Shown piece by piece: positions 1 through 5,459 of a DNA stretch of 6,712 nucleotides. The stretch is from JAJPJX01 sp964568355. Its GTDB lineage: Bacteria; Acidobacteriota; Terriglobia; Bryobacterales; Bryobacteraceae. Where the stretch lies: contig CAZMRK010000722.1 of the NCBI GenBank assembly GCA_964568355.1, forward strand, positions 1 through 6,712, read 5' to 3'. Position numbers and translations under genes: made by a program. The first letter of the stretch is position 1. The number at the start of each line of letters is the position of its first letter. Below the pieces are notes generated by a model. The model did no database searches. It was not told where the DNA came from and saw nothing but the letters and a program-made list of their open reading frames with translations.

Positions 1-1
1 A

Positions 2-727
2 GCCGTGTTCGGCATGTCCGCCGAGATCCAGGTGCCGCGCCTGGAGCGGTGCGACCGCTGCCAGGGCTCGGGTGCCGAGCCGGGCAGCAGCGCCACGACG
101 TGTCCCACCTGCCACGGCCGCGGCGAGCAGCTATACCAGCAAGGCTTTCTCACCGTGCGCCGCACCTGCGGTACCTGCGGCGGCGCCGGTAAAGTCATTC
201 GCAATCGCTGCGCCCAGTGCCGGGGCGAGGGCTACCAACAGGTGCGCCGCAAGCTGCGCGTCAACATTCCCGCCGGCGTGGATGACGGCACGCGGATGCG
301 TGTCGGCGGCGAAGGGCAGCCCGGAGTCAACGGCGGTCCCAACGGCGATCTGTATGTTGTCCTCAAGGTGAAGGAGCACTCGTTCTTTGAGCGCCAGGAG
401 AACGATCTGCACTGCACCATTCCAGTCAATATCGCCCAGGCTGCACTCGGAACCGAAATCGAAGTGCCCACACTCGAAGGGCCGCAAACGTTGAAAGTTC
501 CCGAGGGTACGCAGAACGGCGCGCAATTCCGCCTGCGCCACAAGGGGGTCCCGCATGTCAATAGCAGCGCTCGCGGGGATCTCTACGTCCACGTGCAGGT
601 CCAGGTGCCCACCCGGCTTACGCGCGAGCAGCGCAAGCTGTTCGAAGAGTTGCGCGATACCCTGCCGGTGGAAAACCAACCCACCGAAAAAGGTCTCTTC
701 GACAAGGTCAAAGACTACTTCATGTAG
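2..727 (+). CDS. dnaJ: Chaperone protein DnaJ, C-terminal part (5' end outside window)
   Basis: This is the Hsp40 co-chaperone that delivers unfolded clients to DnaK and stimulates its ATPase in the cytoplasm. The frame is open from base 2, so the J domain and Gly/Phe linker lie off the left edge. Counting from the GTG at position 5, the cysteine-rich zinc-binding domain has all four CxxCxGxG-type repeats: C16/C19, C33/C36, C55/C58 and C69/C72. They are followed by the two beta-sandwich substrate-binding domains (about residues 80-205), with the typical GDLYV segment seen twice. The protein ends in a GLFDKVKDYF tail, usual for bacterial DnaJ. No zinc ligand is missing and there is no frameshift. 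The last 8 nt overlap the end of the convergent gene at 720-1463. Neither GTG 5 nor the ATG at 14 is a real start, because both lie inside the conserved protein. The family call is secure. Whether this is the main DnaJ or a paralogue cannot be told without the upstream genes. Confidence 0.95.
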   Translation, partial: AVFGMSAEIQVPRLERCDRCQGSGAEPGSSATTCPTCHGRGEQLYQQGFLTVRRTCGTCGGAGKVIRNRCAQCRGEGYQQVRRKLRVNIPAGVDDGTRMRVGGEGQPGVNGGPNGDLYVVLKVKEHSFFERQENDLHCTIPVNIAQAALGTEIEVPTLEGPQTLKVPEGTQNGAQFRLRHKGVPHVNSSARGDLYVHVQVQVPTRLTREQRKLFEELRDTLPVENQPTEKGLFDKVKDYFM

Positions 728-1463
728 TCCGCACGGCGCCTGCTTGCTTCAGATGCCGTTCGGCCCACTCCAGCATCTCTTGCTGTACCGCCGTCTTTCC
801 CAGCGCCACTTCCAGGTTCACATACCGCACCCCGCGCCTGGCCGCCAGCCGTGAGAGCGACCCATCGTCTTCCTTCGGCCCGAACTGCTGGAGCACGATG
901 TTGTAGGGCGATTCCGCCAGCGCTGCGAAGTCCTTGGGGTCGGTGCAGAGAAAGAACTCGTGCGGCTCATCCGGCTTGCGGATCGAGGTCCGGTCGCTGA
1001 TCGGAATTTCGTCCTTCACCGAGTATCCCTGGGAGTTGTTGTGCAGTGCGAACAGCACCTCCCCCGGTGGCGGCAGCAGCGCCCGGATCAGCTTTTCGCG
1101 CCGGCGGTCCAGCCAGTCCAGCGCGCGGCCCACCTGCGCATCGCTCCAGCCGGGGTTCAGATTGCGCAGGCTTTTCTCCGCGCCCTCGCGCGAAAACATG
1201 CGGTTCGGATCGAGCTGGCCGCCGGGAACCGGCACGTTGCGCTCATGCCCCGCTGCTACGTAGGCAACTCCCGCATGTGTTCGCATGTGGGCTTCCAGTA
1301 CTTCGCGCGCGGTCTCCTCGTTGCCGTGGATGCGCAGGTAGCGCCGCGAGCCATGCCCGTGCCGGAGCACCCGGAAGCGCACTCCGCCCAAAGTGACGGT
1401 GCCGCGGCGCCGGAAGAAAGGAAAGCCCGCGGCCAGAAAAGACCGGCGGCTTAGCTCAGGCAA
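720..1463 (-). CDS. Putative Tat-exported M14-like zinc carboxypeptidase/deacylase-fold protein
   Basis: This is a 247-residue protein without a family name I can assign firmly. Several motifs match zinc carboxypeptidases (M14 and related AstE/AspA folds) in the right order. H46-G-N-E49 fits the HxxE zinc pair. D85-P-N-R-M-F90 fits the substrate-binding D-x-N-R-x-F motif. H141 in ALHNN fits the third zinc ligand. E218 in VNLEVALG could be the catalytic glutamate. The N-terminus reads SRRSFLAAG (residues 5-13), a twin-arginine export motif, although the hydrophobic stretch after it is short and interrupted by R18-R20. The start is TTG at 1463-1461. No other start lies upstream in frame, and GGGAG lies 10 nt ahead (minus strand, 1478-1474). 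The first 8 nt overlap the stop of the small gene at 1456-1620, which suggests translational coupling. It is shorter than typical M14 enzymes. The fold is likely; substrate and activity are unknown. It could act on peptidoglycan peptides or acyl-amino acids, but that is a guess. Confidence 0.72.
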   Translation of the reverse strand: MPELSRRSFLAAGFPFFRRRGTVTLGGVRFRVLRHGHGSRRYLRIHGNEETAREVLEAHMRTHAGVAYVAAGHERNVPVPGGQLDPNRMFSREGAEKSLRNLNPGWSDAQVGRALDWLDRRREKLIRALLPPPGEVLFALHNNSQGYSVKDEIPISDRTSIRKPDEPHEFFLCTDPKDFAALAESPYNIVLQQFGPKEDDGSLSRLAARRGVRYVNLEVALGKTAVQQEMLEWAERHLKQAGAVRTT

Positions 1464-1620
1464 TCTCGTCGGTCTCCCGGCGCCAGGACTTTTTGTGTTT
1501 GGGTTTCTTTCGGTCGGTTTTGGGCCGGATCGAAAAAGCCGGCTTCACGGTGCCCACCCGCTCGCGCGCCAGTTTTCGTATTTCTTTACTCACTACGAAT
1601 GCCTTCTTTTTGCGCGCCAT
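1456..1620 (-). CDS. Small, highly basic hypothetical protein (54 aa)
   Basis: The ORF runs from ATG (1620-1618) to TGA (1458-1456) and encodes 54 residues. It starts MARKKKAFVV and ends RRETDEIA. I count 20 Lys/Arg against 6 Asp/Glu, so it is strongly positive, with the basic residues in both the N-terminal third and a lysine/proline-rich stretch at about residues 32-48. There is no membrane segment, signal peptide or cysteine. Its stop overlaps the TTG start of the M14-like gene by 8 nt, so the two are probably co-transcribed and coupled. A GGGGA lies only 3 nt before the ATG, too close for a good Shine-Dalgarno site. The composition suggests binding to nucleic acid or another anionic partner, which is inference only. 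I do not recognise a named family, although it resembles small uncharacterised acidobacterial ORFs as I recall them. Support that it is real comes from the tight overlap, the sensible start and the intergenic placement rather than from homology. Confidence 0.65.
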   Translation of the reverse strand: MARKKKAFVVSKEIRKLARERVGTVKPAFSIRPKTDRKKPKHKKSWRRETDEIA

Positions 1621-1662
1621 GGATCCCCGAAAGCGACCGGCGAAAAAATCCGGTCTGCACTT

Positions 1663-1674
1663 TGAGTATACTCA
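1663..1674. promoter_or_regulatory. 12-bp palindrome in divergent intergenic region; possible two-way -10 box or operator
   Basis: TGAGTATACTCA is a perfect 12-bp palindrome in the middle of the 87-nt gap between the divergent starts at 1620 and 1708. Because of the symmetry, TATACT (one mismatch from the TATAAT consensus) can be read on the plus strand at 1667-1672 and on the minus strand at 1670-1665. Transcription from it would suit both flanking genes. I see no good -35 hexamer at 17 nt on either side, so it could instead be a dimeric repressor site, or both at once. Confidence 0.4.
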
Positions 1675-1707
1675 TCCACAGGAACTCTCGGAGGGAATCG
1701 AGATCAC

Positions 1708-3750
1708 ATGACCCGCCCCACGCTGCTCTTGCTGGCCGCTGCCATGGCCCTGTCTGCCGCGCCGACCCTGCCCTCCGTCGCGCCGCGCAGGCCGGAGCTG
1801 CCTCCGCCGGCCGGGAAGACGTTCGCCAATCCCATCGACTCGTTCGTGGATGCCTATTTTCGGAAGCAGGGCCTTGCCTGGCCCGAGCCCATCTCCGACG
1901 CCCGCTTCGTCCGGCGCGCTTATCTGGATCTCTGGGGTCTGCTCCCCACTCCACAGCAACGGGATGCCTTTCTTGCCGATACCAGCCCGGCCAAACGTGA
2001 GCGCCTGGTCGAGACGCTGCTGGCCAACCGCCGCAACTATAGCGAGCACTGGGTCAGCTTTTGGAACGATCTGCTGCGCAACGACGAAGGCGTGGTCTAT
2101 CACGGCGAGCGGCAGTCCATCACCAAGTGGCTCCTGCCCGCCCTGGCCGACAACACGCCCTACGACCAGTTTGTCGCTAAGCTGCTGCATCCGATAGCGA
2201 AGGAGGACCCGGCCGGCTTCCTGATCGGCGTCAACTGGCGCGGAGACGTGAGCGCCAGCCAGATTCCGCCCCTGCAAGCGGCCCAGAACAGCGCCCAGAT
2301 CTTTCTGGGTGTGAACCTCAAGTGCAATTCCTGCCACGACAGCTTCATCAGCCGGTGGAAGCTCAAGGATGCCTACGGCCTGGCCAGCTACTTCTCGGAA
2401 AAACCGCTCGAAATCTTCCGCTGCGACAAGAAGACCGGCGAAGTCTCCCAGCTTCGCTTCCTCTACCCGGAGCTATCCGCCCAGTTGGGTGATGTCCCCG
2501 TCGATGCGCCTCTCGACCAGCGCCGCGCCGCCGCCGCCCGCCTGTTCACGGCCAGAGAGGACGGCCGCTTTGCGCGCACCTTCGTCAACCGCATCTGGGA
2601 TCGCTTGTACGGCCGCGGCCTGGTTGGCAATGTGGACGACATGGACCAGCGTCCCTGGGACCCGGATTTGCTCGACTGGCTGGCCTCGGACTTCGTCGAG
2701 CACGGGTACGACGTGCAGTTCCTGCTCCGCCGCATCGTCACCTCTCGCGCCTACCAGTTGCCCGCCGTGCCGCGGGCCGATCCCGCGGCAAAGTTCATTT
2801 TCCGCGGCCCGTTTCTGCGACGCCTCACCGCTGAAGAATTCATCGACGGCATCTCGTCGGTGACCGGCGAGTGGCGCATTCTCAAGTCCAAGAACGCTGG
2901 AGAAGGAGCCTACGTACGCGATTGGCGCCTCAAATCCAGTCCTTTGACACGCGCTCTGGGCCGGCCTATTCGCGACCAGGTCTTCACCACGCGCAACACC
3001 GAATCCACGACCTTGCAGGCTCTTGAAGTGGTCAACGGCGAAACCATGGCCAACCTGTTGCACCGCGGCTCCCGGCGCATGCTCGGCCAGCTTCCTCCGG
3101 CTCCCGCCAACCTCTATGACAGCGGCATTCTGAATGCCCCCGTGAGCCGCATCGATATCGATATCCAGGGCTTCTCCAAGCTCTGGCTGCTCCTGGACGA
3201 TGCCGATTCTTACGATCCCGCGCGCGTCGTTGCCGGCTGGGCCGATGCCGAGTTGGAAGGGCCTTCCGGTACGGTGCGCCTGGCCGATCTGAAGCCGCTG
3301 CGTGGCCCTGCCCCCGCGCCCGTGAAACTCCAGTTCAAAAATCAGCAGCCGTCCGGCGGGCTCACCGTGCCTCTGAACTCCACCGTGGTCTATCCCATCG
3401 CCGGGCGGGGCTTTACGCGCTTCCGCGCTACGGTGGGCGTGGACCAGGAGAGCCTGAAGAGTGACATTAGCGCGCGTGTGCGCTTCTTCGTTTTCGCTGC
3501 TGAGCCCGATCCCCAGCAACTGGTCCGTGTGCAGGGGGATCCTCCCGTGGTTTCGCGGCAGGAGTCGGTCACCGTTGCCGGCCTCACCAGCCGCGTCTAT
3601 CGCTATGCGCTCGGCCGAGAACCGCTTCCGGCCGAGGTACAGGTAGCCCGCCGGATGCTTGGCGACCCCGCTGGAAAGGTCTCCGCGGACGGGCTGGAAG
3701 ATTTGCTCTGGGCCGTTTTTTTGTCGCCCGAATACCAGTTCATTCAGTAA
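1708..3750 (+). CDS. Secreted DUF1549/DUF1553 (PSCyt2/PSD1) protein with an inserted NPCBM-like domain
   Basis: This is a 680-residue exported protein of the family known from planctomycetes and acidobacteria; its biochemical role is not established. Residues 1-18 form a Sec signal peptide with a leucine/alanine core. DUF1549 spans roughly 42-235 (start FVDAYFRKQGL; RRAYLDLWGLLPT at 69-81). Near its end is C206-N-S-C209-H210, a CxxCH motif that occurs at this place in the family. DUF1553 begins about 286 (FARTFVNRIWDRLYGRGLV) and reaches about 458. Its closing segment (RVYRYALGREPLP ... LLWAVFLSPEYQF) appears only at 629-678. Between them, about 480-600, lies a beta-rich stretch resembling an NPCBM carbohydrate-binding module (IDIDIQGFSKLWLLLDDADS; FTRFRATVGVDQ). 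The separate N-terminal cytochrome-type PSCyt1 domain found in many longer relatives is absent. The ATG has GGAGGG 12 nt upstream (1690-1695). The DUF1501 gene follows 11 nt after the stop, forming an operon. Family and secretion are confident; the domain insertion is moderately so. Confidence 0.9.
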   Translation: MTRPTLLLLAAAMALSAAPTLPSVAPRRPELPPPAGKTFANPIDSFVDAYFRKQGLAWPEPISDARFVRRAYLDLWGLLPTPQQRDAFLADTSPAKRERLVETLLANRRNYSEHWVSFWNDLLRNDEGVVYHGERQSITKWLLPALADNTPYDQFVAKLLHPIAKEDPAGFLIGVNWRGDVSASQIPPLQAAQNSAQIFLGVNLKCNSCHDSFISRWKLKDAYGLASYFSEKPLEIFRCDKKTGEVSQLRFLYPELSAQLGDVPVDAPLDQRRAAAARLFTAREDGRFARTFVNRIWDRLYGRGLVGNVDDMDQRPWDPDLLDWLASDFVEHGYDVQFLLRRIVTSRAYQLPAVPRADPAAKFIFRGPFLRRLTAEEFIDGISSVTGEWRILKSKNAGEGAYVRDWRLKSSPLTRALGRPIRDQVFTTRNTESTTLQALEVVNGETMANLLHRGSRRMLGQLPPAPANLYDSGILNAPVSRIDIDIQGFSKLWLLLDDADSYDPARVVAGWADAELEGPSGTVRLADLKPLRGPAPAPVKLQFKNQQPSGGLTVPLNSTVVYPIAGRGFTRFRATVGVDQESLKSDISARVRFFVFAAEPDPQQLVRVQGDPPVVSRQESVTVAGLTSRVYRYALGREPLPAEVQVARRMLGDPAGKVSADGLEDLLWAVFLSPEYQFIQ

Positions 3751-3753
3751 GGA
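3749..3753 (+). promoter_or_regulatory. Shine-Dalgarno site choosing the DUF1501 start at 3762
   Basis: AAGGA overlaps the TAA stop of the preceding gene. It lies 8 nt before the ATG at 3762 but only 2 nt before the in-frame ATG at 3756. The normal spacing favours 3762, which also makes the protein begin MNRRHFM, a clean twin-arginine start. Confidence 0.7.
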
Positions 3754-3761
3754 ATATGCCC

Positions 3762-5168
3762 ATGAATCGCCGACATTTCATGCAGGCTTCCGCGGCCGCC
3801 ACGCTGGCCGCGCTTACCGGTGTCGAGCCTCGCCAGCTTTGGGGTGCTGAAAAGATCGAGCCCAAAGCCGATACGCTCATCCTGCTGTGGATGGCCGGAG
3901 GCATGGCCCAGACCGAGACGTTCGATCCCAAGCAGTACACTCCGTTCGAGGTCGGGCTGCCTTCCAATCGTGTGCTCAGCACATTCCCCTCTATTGATAC
4001 CGCGGTGGACAATATCAAGATCTCGCAGGGGCTGGAGCGCATTGCCAAAGTGATGGACCGCGGCACGCTGATCCGCTCCCACCGCGTGGGCGACCTGGGC
4101 TTTATTCTGCACTCGCGCCATCAGTATCACTGGCACACCGGCTATGCGCCGCCTCTTTCGGTGGCGGCGCCGCACCTCGGCTCGATGATCTCCCGCACGC
4201 TCGGTCCCCGCAATCCCGATGTGCCCGCCTTCATCGATATCGGCCAGAACCTGGAAATCGGAGCGGAAAGCGACGCACTCAAATCCTTCCACACCGCCGG
4301 CTTTCTCGGCAGCGAATACGGGCCTTTCCAGATCGCCGACCCGCGCGACGCGGTGGCCAGTGTCCGTCCGCCCTCCTACATCTCCGATGCCCGTTTCCGC
4401 CGCCGCCACCGCGATTACCAGGAACTGGTCAAAGCCAGCCCGATCATGAAAATCGGCAGCGACTATCAGCGCGAATCGCTGCTGCGCTCGGTCGAGAACG
4501 CCCACCGTCTCCTGAGTTCGCCTGCGGCGAAGGCGTTCGACCTTTCGCTCGAACCCAAGCAGTCCTACGATACCTACAACACCAGCCGCTTCGGCCTCGG
4601 CTGCCTGCTGGCCCGGCGTCTCACCGAGGCCGGCGCCCGCTTCATCGAGGTGACCACCGAATACATTCCCTTCCGCTACTGGGATACCCACGAGAATGGC
4701 CATGAGCGCGCGGTGGGGATGAAAGAGACCATCGACCGGCCGGTCTCCCAGTTGATCCTCGATCTGGAGGAGCGTGGTTTATTGAACCGCACGCTGGTGG
4801 TGCTGGCGAGCGAGTTCGGCCGCGACATGATTGTGGAAGGGAAACCGGATAAGCGCGTCAAGGATCAGGTGGCCCAGCAGCCCGAGATCATGACCGCGCC
4901 CAAGCACTATGGGATGCACCGCCACTTTACCGAGGCATCCAGCGTGCTGATCTTCGGCGGAGGATTTAAGAAAGGCTTCCTCTACGGCAAGACCGCCGAC
5001 GAGCGCCCCTGCAAGATCGTGGAGAACCCGGTTACGATTGAGGACCTGCACGCCACCATCTACCGGGCCATGGGGATACCCGCGGACCTGGCTTATTTCG
5101 TGGAACAGCGTCCCTTCCACGTCACCAAGGACGGCAAAGGAAAACCTGTGATGGATCTTCTCGCCTAG
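3762..5168 (+). CDS. Tat-exported DUF1501 family protein (alkaline phosphatase/sulfatase-like fold)
   Basis: This 468-residue protein belongs to DUF1501, a family related to the alkaline phosphatase/sulfatase superfamily, whose reaction is not established. Residues 1-20 are a Tat signal (N2-R3-R4-H5-F6, then an alanine-rich hydrophobic stretch). The mature part opens with LILLWMAGGMAQTETFD (39-55), the family's usual GG..Q.-TFDP region. W307-D-T-H310 matches the WDTH motif, and 347-354 (VLASEFGR) the conserved SEFGR. The C-terminus has LIFGGGFKKGFLYG and EDLHATIYRAMGIP, both typical. The usual GRDHW box soon after SEFGR is replaced by G384-M-H-R-H388-F, about 29 residues later. D55, D308/H310 and H386/H388 are candidate metal ligands by analogy with the superfamily (inference). 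It follows the DUF1549/DUF1553 gene by 11 nt and is almost certainly translated from the same mRNA. Folded export by Tat fits a metal-loaded enzyme. Family call is strong; substrate is unknown. Confidence 0.9.
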   Translation: MNRRHFMQASAAATLAALTGVEPRQLWGAEKIEPKADTLILLWMAGGMAQTETFDPKQYTPFEVGLPSNRVLSTFPSIDTAVDNIKISQGLERIAKVMDRGTLIRSHRVGDLGFILHSRHQYHWHTGYAPPLSVAAPHLGSMISRTLGPRNPDVPAFIDIGQNLEIGAESDALKSFHTAGFLGSEYGPFQIADPRDAVASVRPPSYISDARFRRRHRDYQELVKASPIMKIGSDYQRESLLRSVENAHRLLSSPAAKAFDLSLEPKQSYDTYNTSRFGLGCLLARRLTEAGARFIEVTTEYIPFRYWDTHENGHERAVGMKETIDRPVSQLILDLEERGLLNRTLVVLASEFGRDMIVEGKPDKRVKDQVAQQPEIMTAPKHYGMHRHFTEASSVLIFGGGFKKGFLYGKTADERPCKIVENPVTIEDLHATIYRAMGIPADLAYFVEQRPFHVTKDGKGKPVMDLLA

Positions 5169-5181
5169 GTTCCGGCTGCTG

Positions 5182-5187
5182 TATAAT
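5182..5187 (+). promoter_or_regulatory. Consensus -10 box (TATAAT) upstream of the zinc-ribbon gene
   Basis: A perfect TATAAT sits in the 42-nt gap after the DUF1501 stop and 23 nt before the GTG at 5211, leaving room for a short leader that includes the GAGGG ribosome site. No clear -35 box is seen at the expected distance. This is therefore a likely but not proven separate promoter for the small gene. Confidence 0.5.
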
Positions 5188-5200
5188 CCGGAGAACCCCT

Positions 5201-5205
5201 GAGGG
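5201..5205 (+). promoter_or_regulatory. Shine-Dalgarno site deciding the GTG start at 5211
   Basis: GAGGG lies 5 nt before GTG 5211. An in-frame stop (TAA at 5184-5186) lies just upstream, and the first in-frame ATG (5280) would cut off the first cysteine pair. The GTG is therefore the best start. Confidence 0.55.
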
Positions 5206-5210
5206 CAGAA

Positions 5211-5390
5211 GTGGATCGACTTTCCAGTTCGCAAAGCCTGCGATGTCCGAACTGTGGAGGGTGCCAGGTCCGTTCGTCCATGTCGCAAGGTCTTCTCGAT
5301 CAACTGCTGGCACGCTTCTCCATCGTGCCGTTCCGCTGCAAGGTCTGCCAGTACCGCTTCCGTCTGCGCGTCCACAAACAGGCCCTGTAG
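5211..5390 (+). CDS. Small zinc-ribbon protein (59 aa)
   Basis: The ORF runs from GTG 5211 to TAG 5388-5390 and encodes 59 residues. It has two cysteine knuckles spaced as in a zinc ribbon: C12-P-N-C15-G-G-C18 near the N-terminus and C43-K-V-C46 near the C-terminus. Between them is a short hydrophobic helix-like stretch (GLLDQLLARF, 27-36), followed by a P40-F41-R42 lead-in and then Q-Y-R-F-R-L after the second pair. Layout and size match small uncharacterised proteins I recall from acidobacterial genomes. Such ribbons often bind nucleic acid or act as adaptors, but nothing here shows the partner. C18 is an extra cysteine beyond the four needed for one zinc. It has a Shine-Dalgarno site 5 nt upstream and a TATAAT box 23 nt upstream, and it stands between the DUF1501 and amidase genes on the same strand. 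It has no export signal, unlike its neighbours, so it is likely cytoplasmic. Paired Cys motifs and a proper start make it a real gene; function unknown. Confidence 0.75.
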   Translation: MDRLSSSQSLRCPNCGGCQVRSSMSQGLLDQLLARFSIVPFRCKVCQYRFRLRVHKQAL

Positions 5391-5443
5391 CGCCTGCTTC
5401 AGCAAGCTGCGTGGATGCTCTCGTCGACGCCAGGGGACTGTAG

Positions 5444-5449
5444 TATATT
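5444..5449 (+). promoter_or_regulatory. -10-like box (TATATT) just before the amidase gene
   Basis: TATATT, inside the AT-rich patch TAGTATATTT (5441-5450), ends 10 nt before ATG 5460. With usual spacing, transcription would begin at about 5456-5458, giving a message with almost no leader. This agrees with the absence of a Shine-Dalgarno site close to that ATG. No -35 box is obvious. Confidence 0.42.
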
Positions 5450-5459
5450 TGGTCACTCT

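Noticed and set aside
720..727. Convergent overlap of the dnaJ and M14-like genes as a regulatory device
   Set aside because: An 8-nt tail-to-tail overlap is common in compact genomes and has no further structure here.
2323..2337. CNSCH as proof of a covalent c-type haem
   Set aside because: CxxCH at this place is a family feature of DUF1549. Without the PSCyt1 domain or a visible distal ligand, haem binding is not supported by sequence alone.
2473..3519. Antisense open frame (348 codons) within the DUF1549/DUF1553 gene
   Set aside because: Shadow of a real gene; low-complexity histidine/alanine/glycine-rich translation with no domain.
3744..4703. Antisense open frame (319 codons) opposite the DUF1501 gene
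   Set aside because: Same codon-bias shadow effect. The plus strand has the Tat signal and family motifs.
5415..5459. Longer amidase start at ATG 5415
   Set aside because: It would place 15 unrelated residues ahead of a textbook signal peptide and would put the -10-like box inside the coding region.
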